Below are positions 12,577 through 26,527 of a stretch of 64,000 nt of DNA, one piece after another. The DNA comes from Zhengitettix transpicula (taxonomy: Eukaryota; Arthropoda; Insecta; Orthoptera; Tetrigidae). The stretch spans positions 1 to 64,000 of the forward strand of contig JAYJMR010000042.1 of assembly GCA_037074705.1 (NCBI GenBank), written 5' to 3'. The notes under the pieces are model-generated. The model was not told the origin of the DNA. It did no database searches and saw only the letters and a program-made list of their open reading frames with translations. The position numbers and the translations under genes are program-made. Position 1 is the stretch's first letter, and each line of letters begins with the position of its first letter.

Positions 12577-14456
12577 CGTAATATTTCGACGTTTCGACGA
12601 CAAGTTTGGAATTTCACCAACCAAGAATCTTCAAATAACAAAGTCTTATTTCATAATAAATGACTCGTTCTTTATAAAAATTACTCAAACCTGCACTTCT
12701 AAAATCTTATTCCATTAATATTAATTAATATATCGTAATATTTCGACGTTTCGACGACAAGTTTGGAATTTCACCAACCAAGAATCTTCAAATAACAAAG
12801 TCTTATTTCATAATAAATGACTCGTTCTTTATAAAAATTACTCAAACCTGCACTTCTAAAATCTTAATCCATTAATATTAATTAATATATCGTAATATTT
12901 CGACGTTTCGACGACAAGTTTGGAATTTCACCAACCAAGAATCTTCAAATAACAACGTCTTATTTCAGAATAAATGACTCGTTCTTTATAAAAATTACTC
13001 AAACCTGCACTTCTAAATCTTAATCTATTAATATTAATTAATAAATCCCAATATTTCGACGTTTCGACGACAAGTTTGGAATTTCACCAACCAAGAATCT
13101 TCAAATAACAAAGTCTTATTTCATAATAAATGACTCGTTCTGTATAAAAATTACTCAAACTAGCACTTCTAAAATCTTAATCTATTAATATTAATTAATA
13201 TATCCCAATATTTCGACGTTTCGACGACAAGTTTGGAATTTCACCAACCAAGAATCTTCAAATAACAAAGTCTTATTTTATAATAAATGACTCGTTCTTT
13301 ATAAAAATTACTCAAACCAGCACTTCTAAAATCTTAATCCATTAATATTAATTAATATATCGTAATATTCGACGTTTCGACGACAAGTTTGGAATTTCAC
13401 CAACCAAGAATCTTCAAATAACAAAGTCTTATTTCATAATAAATGACTCGTTCTGTATAAAAATTACTCAAACTAGCACTTCTAAAATCTTAATCTATTA
13501 ATATTAATTAATATATCCCAATATTTCGACGTTTCGACGACAAGTTTGGAATTTCACCAACCAAGAATCTTCAAATAACAAGTCTTATTTTATAATAAAT
13601 GACTCGTTCTTTATAAAAATTACTCAAACCAGCACTTCTAAAATCTTAATCCATTAATATTAATTAATATATCGTAATATTTCGACGTTTCGACGACAAG
13701 TTTGGAATTTCACCAACCAAGAATCTTCAAATAACAAAGTCTTATTTTATAATAAATGACTCGTTCTTTATAAAAATTACTCAAACCAGCACTTCTAAAA
13801 TCTTAATCCATTAATATTAATTAATATATCGTAATATTTCGACGTTTCGACGACAAGTTTGGAATTTCACCAACCAAGAATCTTCAAATAACAAAGTCTT
13901 ATTTCAGAATAAATGACTCGTTCTTTATAAAAATTACTCAAACCTGCACTTCTAAAATCTTAATCCATTAATATTAATTAATATATCGTAATATTTCGAC
14001 GTTTCGACGACAAGTTTGGAATTTCACCAACCAAGAATCTTCAAATAACAAAGTCTTATTTCAGAATAAATGACTCGTTCTTTATAAAAATTACTCAAAC
14101 CTGCACTTCTAAAATCTTAATCCATTAATATTAATTAATATATCGTAATATTTCGACGTTTCGACGACAAGTTTGGAATTTCACCAACCAAGAATCTTCA
14201 AATAACAAAGTCTTATTCAGAATAAATGACTCGTTCTTTATAAAAATTACTCAAACCTGCACTTCTAAAATCTTAATCTATTAATATTAATTAATAAATC
14301 CCAATATTTCGACGTTTCGACGACAAGTTTGGAATTTCACCAACCAAGAATCTTCAAATAACAAAGTCTTATTTCATAATAAATGACTCGTTCTTTATAA
14401 AAATTACTCAAACTAGCACTTCTAAAATCTTAATCTATTAATATTAATTAATATAT

Positions 14457-14602
14457 CCCAATATTTCGACGTTTCGACGACAAGTTTGGACAAGAATCTT
14501 CAAATAACAAAGTCTTATTTCATAATAAATGACTCGTTCTTTATAAAAATTACTCAAACCTGCACTTCTAAAATCTTAATCTATTAATATTAATTAATAT
14601 AT
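14457..14602 (+). repeat. Monomer shortened by an 11-bp core deletion (146 bp)
   Basis: TTTGGA joins directly to CAAGAATC near 14490, removing eleven bases that hold the TTGG/CCAA inverted match. The short direct repeat CAAG flanks the removed region, so deletion between microhomologies is plausible. No other unit shares the deletion. Confidence 0.95.
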
Positions 14603-15073
14603 CCCAATATTTCGACGTTTCGACGACAAGTTTGGAATTTCACCAACCAAGAATCTTCCAATAACAAAGTCTTATTTCATAATAAAAGATTCGTTCTTTA
14701 TAAAAATTACTCAAACCTGCACTTCTAAAATCTTAATCCATTAATATTAATTAATATATCGTAATATTTCGACGTTTCGACGACAAGTTTGGAATTTCAC
14801 CAACCAAGAATCTTCAAATAACAAAGTCTTATTTCATAATAAATGACTCGTTCTTTATAAAAATTACTCAAACCTGCACTTCTAAAATCCTAATCCATTA
14901 ATATTAATAAATATATCGTAATATTTCGACGTTTCGACGACAAGTTTGGAATTTCACCAACCAAGAATCTTCAAATAACAAAGTCTTATTTCATAATAAA
15001 TGACTCGTTCTTTATAAAAATTACTCAAACCTGCACTTCTAAAATCTTAATCTATTAATATTAATTAATATAT

Positions 15074-16329
15074 CCCAATATTTCGACGTTTCGACGACAA
15101 GTTTGGAATTTCACCAACCAAGAATCTTCAAATAACAAAGTCTTATTTCATAATAAATGACTCGTTCTTTATAAAAATTACTCAAACCTGCACTTCTAAA
15201 ATCTTATTCCATTAATATTAATTAATATATCGTAATATTTCGACTTTTCGACGACAAGTTTGGAATTTCACCAACCAAGAATCTTCAAATAACAAAGTCT
15301 TATTTCATAATAAATGACTCGTTCTTTATAAAAATTTCTCAAACCTGCACTTCTAAAATCTTAATCCATTAATATTAATTAATATATCGTAATATTTCGA
15401 CGTTTCGACGACAAGTTTGGAATTTCACCAACCAAGAATCTTCAAATAATAAAGTCTTATTTCATAATAAATGACTCGTTCTTTATAAAAATTACTCAAA
15501 CCTGCACTTCTAAAATCTTAATCCATTAATATTTATTAATATATCGTAATATTTCGACGTTTCGACGACAAGTTTGGAATTTCACCAACCAAGAATCTTC
15601 AAATAACAAAGTCTTATTTCATAATAAATGACTCGTTCTTTATAAAAATTACTCAAACCTGCACTTCTAAAATCTTAATCTATTAATATTAATTAATATA
15701 TCCCAATATTTCGACGTTTCGACGACAAGTTTGGAATTTCACCAACCAAGAATCTTCAAATAACAAAGTCTTATTTCATAATAAATGACTCGTTCTTTAT
15801 AAAAATTACTCAAACCTGCACTTCTAAAATCTTATTCCATTAATATTAATTAATATATCGTAATATTTCGACTTTTCGACGACAAGTTTGGAATTTCACC
15901 AACCAAGAATCTTCAAATAACAAAGTCTTATTTCATAATAAATGACTCGTTCTTTATAAAAATTTCTCAAACCTGCACTTCTAAAATCTTAATCCATTAA
16001 TATTAATTAATATATCGTAATATTTCGACGTTTCGACGACAAGTTTGGAATTTCACCAACCAAGAATCTTCAAATAATAAAGTCTTATTTCATAATAAAT
16101 GACTCGTTCTTTATAAAAATTACTCAAACCTGCACTTCTAAAATCTTAATCCATTAATATTTATTAATATATCGTAATATTTCGACGTTTCGACGACAAG
16201 TTTGGAATTTCACCAACCAAGAATCTTCAAATAACAAAGTCTTATTTCATAATAAATGACTCGTTCTTTATAAAAATTACTCAAACCTGCACTTCTAAAA
16301 TCTTAATCCATTAATATTAATTAAAATAT
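15074..16329 (+). repeat. 4-monomer higher-order repeat, two copies (628 bp each)
   Basis: Copy 1 is 15074-15701 and copy 2 is 15702-16329. The order is a CCA unit with TATTCC, a GTA unit with CGACTTTTCG and ATTTCTC, a GTA unit with AATAATAAAG and ATTTATTAAT, then a plain GTA unit. All these rare markers repeat at exactly 628 bp. The fourth units differ: the first ends in 137T and leads to CCA, the second ends in 137C and has TTAAAATAT. Confidence 0.95.
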
Positions 16330-18526
16330 CGTAATATTTCGACGTTTCGACGACAAGTTTGGAATTTCACCAACCAAGAATCTTCAAATAACAAAGTCTT
16401 ATTTCATAATAAATGACTCGTTCTTTATAAAAATTAGTCAAACCTGCACTTTTAAAATCTTAATCTATTAATATTAATTAATATATCCCAATATTTCGAC
16501 GTTTCGACGACAAGTTTGGAATTTCACCAACCAAGAATCTTCAAATAACAAAGTCTTATTTCATAATAAATGACTCGTTCTTTATAAAAATTACTCAAAC
16601 CAGCACTTCTAAAATCTTAATCTATTAATACTAATTAATATATCATAATATTTCGACGTTTCGACGACAAGTTTGGAATTTCACCAACCAAGAATCTTCA
16701 AATAACAAAGTCTTATTTCATATAAATGACTCGTTCTTTATAAAAATTACTCAAACCTGCACTTCTAAAATCTTAATCCATTAATATTATTTAATATATC
16801 GTAATATTTCGACGTTTCGACGACAAGTTTGGAATTTCACCAACCAAGAATCTTCAAATAACAAAGTCTTATTTCATAATAAATGACTCGTTCTTTATAA
16901 AAATTACTCAAACCAGCACATCTAAAATCTTAATCTATTAATACTAATTAATATATCATAATATTTCGACGTTTCGACGACAAGTTTGGAATTTCACCAA
17001 CCAAGAAACTTCAAATAACAAAGTCTTATTTCATAATAAATGACTCGTTCTTTATAAAAATTACTCAAACCTGCACTTCTAAAATCTTATTCCATTAATA
17101 TTAATTAATATATCGTAATATTTCGACGTTTCGACGACAAGTTTGGAATTTCACCAACCAAGAATCTTCAAATAACAAAGTCTTATTTCATAATAAATGA
17201 CTCGTTCTTTATAAAAATTACTCAAACCTGCACTTCTAAAATCTTAATCCATTAATATTAATTAATATATCGTAATATTTCGACATTTCGACGACAAGTT
17301 TGGAATTTCACCAACCAAGAATCTTCAAATAACAAAGTCTTATTTCATAATAAATGACTCGTTCTTTATAAAAATTACTCAAACCTGCACTTCTAAAATC
17401 TTAATCCATTAATATTAATTAATATATCGTAATATTTCGACGTTTCGACGACAAGTTTGGAATTTCACCAACCCAGAATCTTCAAATAACAAAGTCTTAT
17501 TTCATAATAAATGACTCTTTCTTTATAAAAATTACTCAAACCTGCACTTCTAAAATCTTAATCCATTAATATTAATTAATATATCGTAATATTTCGACGT
17601 TTCGACGACAAGTTTGGAATTTCACCAACCAAGAATCTTCAAATAACAAAGTCTTATTTCATAATAAATGACTCGTTCTTTATAAAAATTACTGAAACCT
17701 GCACTTCTAAAATCTTATTCCATTAATATTAATTAATATATCGTAATATTTCGACGTTTCGACGACAAGTTTGGAATTTCACCAACCAAGAATCTTCAAA
17801 TAACAAAGTCTTATTTCATAATAAATGACTCGTTCTTTATAAAAATTACTCAAACCTGCACTTCTAAAATCTTAATCCATTAATATTAATTAATATATCG
17901 TAATATTTCGATGTTTCGACGACAAGTTTGGAATTTCACCAACCAAGAATCTTCAAATAACAAAGTCTTATTTCATAATAAATGATTCGTTCTTTATAAA
18001 AATTACTCAAACCTGCACTTCTAAAATCTTAATCTATTAATATTAATTAATATATCGTAATATTTCGACGTTTCGACGACAAGTTTGGAATTTCACCAAC
18101 CAAGAATCTTCAAATAACAAAGTCTTATTTCATAATAAATGACTCGTTCTTTATAAAAATTACTCAAACCTGCACTTCTAAAATCTTAATCCATTAATAT
18201 TAATTAATATATCGTAATATTTCGACGTTTCGACGACAAGTTTGGAATTTCACCAACCAAGAATTTTCCAATAACAAAGTCTTATTTCATAATAAATGAC
18301 TCGTTCTTTATAAAAATTAGTCAAACCTGCACTTTTAAAATCTTAATCTATTAATATTAATTAATATATCCCAATATTTCGACGTTTCGACGACAAGTTT
18401 GGAATTTCACCAACCAAGAATCTTCAAATAACAAAGTCTTATTTCATAATAAATGACTCGTTCTTTATAAAAATTACTCAAACCAGCACTTCTAAAATCT
18501 TAATCTATTAATACTAATTAATATAT

Positions 18527-18685
18527 CATAATATTTCGACGTTTCGACGACAAGTTTGGAATTTCACCACCACCAAGAATCTTCAAATAACAAAGTCTTA
18601 TTTCATAATAAATGACTCGTTCTTTATAAAAATTACTCAAACCTGCACTTCTAAAATCTTAATCCATTAATATTATTTAATATAT
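18527..18685 (+). repeat. Monomer with a two-base insertion in the ACC run (159 bp)
   Basis: The usual CACCAACC reads CACCACCACC near 18569, consistent with slippage in an ACC triplet run. The unit is of the ATA type and follows a CCA unit with 116A and 145C, which is the normal order of the recurrent variant module. Confidence 0.9.
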
Positions 18686-21040
18686 CGTAATATTTCGACG
18701 TTTCGACGACAAGTTTGGAATTTCACCAACCAAGAATCTTCAAATAACAAAGTCTTATTTCATAATAAATGATTCGTTCTTTATAAAAATTACTCAAACC
18801 AGCACTTCTAAAATCTTAATCCATTAATATTAATTAATATATCGTAACATTTCGACGTTTCGACGACAAGTTTGGAATTTCACCAACCAAGAATCTTCAA
18901 ATAACAAAGTCTTATTTCATAATAAATGACTCGTTCTTTATAAAAATTACTCAAACCTGCACTTCTAAAATCTTAATCCATTAATATTAATTAATATATC
19001 GTAATATTTCGACGTTTCGACGACAAGTTTGGAATTTCACCAACCAAGAATCTTCAAATAACAAAGTCTTATTTCATAATAAATGACTCGTTCTTTATAA
19101 AAATTACTCAAACCAGCACTTCTAAAATCTTAATCTATTAATATTAATTAATATATCGTAATATTTCGACGTTTCGACGACAAGTTTGGAATTTCACCAA
19201 CCAAGAATCTTCAAATAACAAAGTCTTATTTCATAATAAATGACTCGTTCTTTATAAAAATTACTCAAACCTGCACTTCTAAAATCTTATTCCATTAATA
19301 TTAATTAATATATCGTAATATTTCGACGTTTCGACGACAAGTTTGGAATTTCACCAACCAAGAATCTTCAAATAACAAAGTCTTATTTCATAATAAATGA
19401 CTCGTTCTTTATAAAAATTACTCAAACCTGCACTTCTAAAATCTTAATCCATTAATATTAATTAATATATCGTAATATTTCGACGTTTCGACGACAAGTT
19501 TGGAATTTCACCAACCAAGAATCTTCAAATAACAAAGTCTTATTTCATAATAAATGACTCGTTCTTTATAAAAATTACTCAAACCTGCACTTCTAAAATC
19601 TTAATTTATTAATATTAATTAATATATCGTAATATTTCGACGTTTCGACGACAAGTTTGGAATTTCACCAACCAAGAATCTTCAAATAACAAAGTCTTAT
19701 TTCATAATAAATGACTCGTTCTTTATAAAAATTACTCAAACCTGCACTTCTAAAATCTTAATCCATTAATATTAATTAATATATCGTAATATTTCGACGT
19801 TTCGACGACAAGTTTGGAATTTCACCAACCAAGAATCTTCAAATAACAAAGTCTTATTTCATAATAAATGATTCGTTCTTTAAAAAAATTACTCAAACCT
19901 GCACTTCTAAAATCTTAATCCATTAATATTAATTAATATATCGTAATATTTCGACGTTTCGACGACAAGTTTGGAATTTCACCAACCAAGAATCTTCAAA
20001 TAACAAAGTCTTATTTCATAATAAATGACTCGTTCTTTATAAAAATTACTCAAACCTGCACTTCTAAAATCTTAATCCATTAATATTAATTAATATATCG
20101 TAATATTTCGACGTTTCGACGACAAGTTTGGAATTTCACCAACCAAGAATCTTCAAATAACAAAGTCTTATTTCATAATAAATGACTCGTTCTTTATAAA
20201 AATTACTCAAACCTGCACTTCTAAAATCTTAATCCATTAATATTAATTAATATATCGTAATATTTCGACGTTTCGACGACAAGTTTGGAATTTCACCAAC
20301 CAAGAATCTTCAAATAACAAAGTCTTATTTCATAATAAATGACTCGTTCTTTATAAAAATTACTCAAACCTGCACTTCTAAAATCTTAATCCATTAATAT
20401 TAATTAATATATCGTAATATTTCGACGTTTCGACGACAAGTTTGGAATTTCACCAACCAAGAATCTTCAAATAACAAAGTCTTATTTCATAATAAATGAC
20501 TCGTTCTTTATAAAAATTACTCAAACCTGCACTTCTAAAATCTTAATCCATTAATATTAATTAATATATCGTAATATTTCGACGTTTCGACGACAAGTTT
20601 GGAATTTCACCAACCAAGAATCTTCAAATAACAAAGTCTTATTTCATAATAAATGACTCGTTCTTTATAAAAATTATTCAAACCTGCACTTCTAAAATCT
20701 TAATCCATTACTATTAATTAATATATCGTAATATTTCGACGTTTCAAGGACAAGTTTGGAATTTCACCAACCAAGAATCTTCAAATAACAAAGTCTTATT
20801 TCATAATAAATGACTCGTTCTTTTTAAAAATTAGTCAAACCTGCACTTCTAAAATCTTAATCTATTAGTATTAATTAATATATCGTAATATATCGACGTT
20901 TCGACAACAAGTTTGGAATTTCACCAACCAAGAATCTTCAAATAACAAAGTCTTATTTCATAATAAATGATTCGTTCTTTATAAAAATTTCTCAAACCTG
21001 CACTTCTAAAATCTTAATCTATTAATATTAATTAATATAT

Positions 21041-24000
21041 CGTAATATTTCGACGTTTCGACGACAAGTTTGGAATTTCACCAACCAAGAATCTTCAAAT
21101 AACAAAGTCTTATTTCATAATAAATGACTCGTTCTTTATAAAAATTACTCAAACCTGCACTTCTAAAATCTTAATCCATTAATATTAATTAATATATCGT
21201 AATATTTCGACGTTTCGACGACAAGTTTGGAATTTCACCAACCAAGAATCTTCAATTAACAATGTCTTATTTTATAATAAATGACTCGTTCTTTATAAAA
21301 ATTACTCAAACCTGCACTTCTAAAATCTTAATCTATTAATATTAATTAATATATCGTAATATTTCGACGTTTCGACGACAAGTTTGGAATTTCACCAACC
21401 AAGAATCTTCAAATAACAAAGTCTTATTTCATAATAAATGACTCGTTCTTTATAAAAATTACTCAAACCAGCACTTCTAAAATCTTAATCTATTAATATT
21501 AATTAATATATCAAAATATTTCGACGTTTCGACGACAAGTTTGGAATTTCACCAACCAAGAATCTTCAAATAACAAAGTCTTATTTCATAATAAATGACT
21601 CGTTCTTTTTAAAAATTAGTCAAACCTGCACTTCTAAAATCTTAATCTATTAATATTAATTAATATATCGTAATATTTCGACGTTTCGACGACAAGTTTG
21701 GAATTTCACCAACCAAGAATCTTCAAATAACAAAGTCTTATTTCATAATAAATGACTCGTTCTTTATAAAAATTACTCAAACCTGCACTTCTAAAATCTT
21801 AATCCATTAATATTAATTAATATATCGTAATATTTCGACGTTTCGACGACAAGTTTGGAATTTCACCATCCAAGAATCTTCAAATAACAAAGTCTTATTT
21901 CATAATAAATGACTCGTTCTTTATAAAAATTACTCAAACCTGCACTTCTAAAATCTTAATCTATTAATATTAATTAGTATATCCCAATATTTCTACGTTT
22001 CGACGACAAGTTTGGAATTTCACCAAACCATGAATCTTCAAATAACAAAGTCTTATTTCATAATAAATGACTCGTTCTTTATAAAAATTACTCAAACCAG
22101 CACTTCTAAAATCTTAATCCATTAATATTAATTAATATATCGTAATATTTCGACGTTTCGACGACAAGTTTGGAATTTCACCAACCAAGAATCTTCAAAT
22201 AACAAAGTCTTATTTCATAATAAATGACTCGTTCTTTATAAAAATTACTCAAACCTGCACTTCTAAAATCTTAATCCATTAATATTAATTAATATATCGT
22301 AATATTTCGACGTTTCGACGACAAGTTTGGAATTTCACCAACCAAGAATCTTCAAATAACAAAGTCTTATTTCATAATAAATGATTCGTTCTTTATAAAA
22401 ATTACTCAAACCAGCACTTCTAAAATCTTCATCCATTAATATTAATTAATATATCGTAATATTTCGACGTTTCGACGACAAGTTTGGAATTTCACCAACC
22501 AAGAATCTTCAAATAACAAAGTATTATTTCATAATAAATGACTCGTTTTTTATAAAAATTACTCAAACCTGCACTTCTAAAATCTTCATCCATTAATATT
22601 AATTAATATATCGTAATATTTCGACGTTTCGACGACAAGTTTGGAATTTCACCAACCAAGAATCTTCAAATAACAAAGTCTTATTTCATAATAAATGACT
22701 CGTTCTTTATAAAAATTACTCAAACCTGCACTTCTAAAATCTTAATCCATTAATATTAATTAATATATCGTAATATTTCGACGTTTCGACGACAAGTTTG
22801 GAATTTCACCAACCAAGAATCTTCAAATAACAAAGTCTTATTTCATAATAAATGACTCGTTCTTTATAAAAATTACTCAAACCTGCACTTCTAAAATCTT
22901 AATCCATTAATATTAATTAATATATCGTAATATTTCGACGTTTCGACGACAAATTTGGAATTTCACCAACCAAGAATCTTCAAATAACAAAGTCTTATTT
23001 CATAATAAATGACTCGTTCTTTATAAAAATTACTGAAACCAGCGCTTCTAAAATCTTAATCCATTAATATTAATTAATATATCGTAATATTTCGACGTTT
23101 CGACGACAAGTTTGGAATTTCACCAACCAAGAATCTTTAAATAACAAAGTCTTATTTCATAATAAATGACTCGTTCTTTATAAAAATTACTCAAACCTGC
23201 ACTTCTAAAATCTTAATCCATTAATATTAATTAATATATCGTAATATTTCGACGTTTCGACGACAAGTTTGGAATTTCACCAACCAAGAATCTTCAAATA
23301 ACAAGGTCTTATTTCATAATAAATGACTCGTTCTTTATAAAAATTACTCAAACCTGCACTTCTAAAATCTTAATCCCTTAAAATTAATTAATATATCGTA
23401 ATATTTCGACGTTTCGACGACAAGTTTGGAATTTCACCAACCAAGAATCTTCAAATAACAAAGTCTTATTTCATAATAAATGATTCGTTATTTATAAAAA
23501 TTACTCAAACCAGCACTTCTAAAATCTTCATCCATTAATATTAATTAATATATCGTAATATTTCGACGTTTCGACGACAAGTTTGGAATTTCACCAACCA
23601 AGAATCTTCAAATAACAAAGTCTTATTTCATAATAAATGACTCGTTCTTTATAAAAATTACTCAAACCAGCACTTCTAAAATCTTAATCTATTAATATTT
23701 ATTAATATATCGTAATATTTCGACGTTTCGACGACAAGTTTGGAATTTCACCAACCAAGAATCTTCAAATAACAAAGTCTTATTTCATAATAAATGACTC
23801 GTTCTTTATAAAAATTACTCAAACCAGCACTTCTAAAATCTTAATCCATTAATATTAATTAATATATCGTAATATTTCGACGTTTCGACGACAAGTTTGG
23901 AATTTCACCTACCAAGAATCTTCAAATAACAAAGTCTTATTTCATAATAAATGACTCGTTCTTTATAAAAATTACTCAAACCTGCACTTCTAAAATCTTA

Positions 24001-26527
24001 ATCCATTAATATTAATTAATATATCGTAATATTTCGACGTTTCGACGACAAGTTTGGAATTTCACCAACCAAGAATCTTCAAATAACAAAGTCTTATTTC
24101 ATAATAAATGACTCGTTCTTTATAAAAATTAGTCAAACCTGCACTTCTAAAATCTTAATCCATTAATATTAATTAATATATCGTAATATTTCGACGTTTC
24201 GACGACAAGTTTGGAATTTCACCAACCAAGAATCTTCAAATAACAAAGTCTTATTTCATAATAAATGACTCGTTATTTATAAAAATTACTCAAACCTGCA
24301 CTTCTAAAATCTTAATCCATTAATATTAATTAATATATCGTAATATTTCGACGTTTCGACGACAAGTTTGGAATTTCACCAACCAAGAATCTTCAAATAA
24401 CAAAGTCTTATTTCATAATAAATGACTCGTTCTTTATAAAAATTACTCAAACCTGCACTTCTAAAATCTTAATCCATTAATATTAATTAATATATCGTAA
24501 TATTTCGACGTTTCGACGACAAGTTTGGAATTTCACCAACCAAGAATCTTCAAATAACAAAGTCTTATTTCATAATAAATGACTCGTTCTTTATAAAAAT
24601 TACTCAAACCAGCACTTCTAAAATCTTAATCTATTAATATTAATTAATATATCCCAATATTTCGACGTTTCGACGACAAGTTTGGAATTTCACCAACCAA
24701 GAATCTTCAAATAACAAAGTCTTATTTCATAATAAATGACTCGTTCTTTATAAAAATTACTCAAACCAGCACTTCTAAAATCTTAATCCATTAATATTAA
24801 TTAATATATCGTAATATTTCGACGACAAGTTTGGAATTTCACCAACCAAGAATCTTCAAATAACAAAGTCTTATTTCATAATAAATGACTCGTTCTTTAT
24901 AAAAATTACTCAAACCAGCACTTCTAAAATCTTAATCCATTAATATTAATTAATATATCGTAATATTTCGACGTTTCGACGACAGGTTTGGAATTTCACC
25001 AACCAAGAATCTTCAAATAACAAAGTCTTATTTCATAATAAATGACTCGTTCTTTATAAAAATTACTCAAACCAGCACTTCTAAAATCTTAATCCATTAA
25101 TATTAATTAATATATCGTAATATTTCGACGTTTCGACGACAAGTTTGGAATTTCACCAACCAAGAATCTTCAAATAACAAAGTCTTATTTCATAATAAAT
25201 GACTCGTTCTTTATAAAAATTACTCAAACCAGCACTTCTAAAATCTTAATCTATTAATATTAATTAATATATCCCAATATTTCGACGTTTCGACGACAAG
25301 TTTGGAATTTCACCAACCAAGAATCTTCAAATAACAAAGTCTTATTTCATAATAAATGACTCGTTCTTTACAAAAATTACTCAAACCTGCACTTCTAAAA
25401 TCTTAATCCATTAATATTAATTAATATATCGTAATATTTCGACGTTTCGACAACAAGTTTGGAATTTCACCAACCAAGAATCTTCAAATAACAAAGTTTT
25501 ATTTCATAATAAATGACTCGTTCTTTATAAAAATTACTCAAACCTGCACTTCTAAAATCTTAATCCATTAATATTAATTAATATATCGTAATATTTCGAC
25601 GTTTCGACGACAAGTTTGGAATTTCACCAACCAAGAATCTTCAAATAACAAAGTCTTATTTCATAATAAATGACTCGTTCTTTATAAAAATTACTCAAAC
25701 CTGCACTTCTAAAATCTTAATCTATTAATATTAATTAATATATCCCAATATTTCGACGTTTCGACGACAAGTTTGGAATTTCACCAACCAAGAATCTTCA
25801 AATAACAAAGTCTTATTTCATAATAAATGACTCGTTCTTTATAAAAATTACTCAAACCTGCACTTCTAAAATCTTAATCCATTAATATTAATTAATATAT
25901 CGTAATATTTCGACGTTTCGACGACAACTTTGGAATTTCACCAACCAAGAATCTTCAAATAACAAAGTCTTATTTCATAATAAATGACTCGTTCTTTATA
26001 AAAATTACTCAAACCTGCACTTCTAAAATCTTAATCCATTAATATTAATTAATATATCGTAATATTTCGACGTTTCGACGACAAGTTTGGAATTTCACCA
26101 ACCAAGAATCTTCAAATAACAAAGTCTTATTTCATAATAAATGACTCGTTCTTTATAAAAATTACTCAAACCTGCACTTCTAAAATCTTAATCTATTAAT
26201 ATTAATTAATATATCCAATATTTCGACGTTTCGACGACAAGTTTGGAATTTCACCAACCAAGAATCTTCAAATAACAAAGTCTTATTTCATAATAAATGA
26301 CTCGTTCTTTATAAAAATTACTCAAACCTGCACTTCTAAAATCTTAATCTATTAATATTAATTAATATATCAAAATATTTCGACGTTTCGACGACAAGTT
26401 TGGAATTTCACCAACCAAGAATCTTCAAATAACAAAGTCTTATTTCATAATAAATGACTCGTTCTTTTTAAAAATTAGTCAAACCTGCACTTCTAAAATC
26501 TTAATCTATTAATATTAATTAATATAT
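21041..26527 (+). repeat. First copy of a 35-monomer (5,487-bp) segmental tandem duplication
   Basis: Rare markers here recur about 5,487 bp downstream in the same order: AATTAACAATG (21254 and 26741), CACCATCC (near 21866 and 27355), a CCA unit with TTAGTAT and TTTCTACG, a CTTCATCC pair, AACAAGG (23303 and 28789), CCCTTAAAATT, GATTCGTTATTT (23482 and 28967), CACCTACC, and CGTTATTTAT (24271 and 29756). The spacing drops by one base after 21983, which has a private one-base insertion, and by one more after 28883, which has a private deletion. Marker agreement stops at about 25530; the remainder of this copy has no counterpart. Confidence 0.93.
24810..24958 (+). repeat. Monomer that lost one copy of the internal 8-bp repeat (149 bp)
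   Basis: The box reads ATTTCGACGACAAG, so exactly one TTTCGACG copy is gone. This is the expected product of slippage between the two perfect copies. The whole unit has no partner in the second copy of the segmental duplication. Either it was inserted after the duplication or it was removed from copy 2. Confidence 0.95.

Larger units (their letters stand above)
11154..14602 (+). repeat. Cluster of length-altered monomers
   Basis: Nine of the window's 28 length-variant monomers lie in these 22 units: 11154 (plus 13), 11638, 11794, 12421, 12891, 13361, 13517 and 14144 (each minus 1) and 14457 (minus 11). By contrast, the 71 units before it hold only one. Marker variants such as GTCGTATTT, TTTCAGAATAAATG, ACTAGCAC and ATAAATCCC are also common here. 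Either this stretch has escaped homogenisation longer than its surroundings, or local base quality is lower; many changes are single-base deletions in short runs. Confidence 0.85.

Noticed and set aside
13361..13672. Single-base deletions as biological signal, taken one by one
   Set aside because: One-base losses in short runs are the commonest long-read error, so only their clustering is reported.
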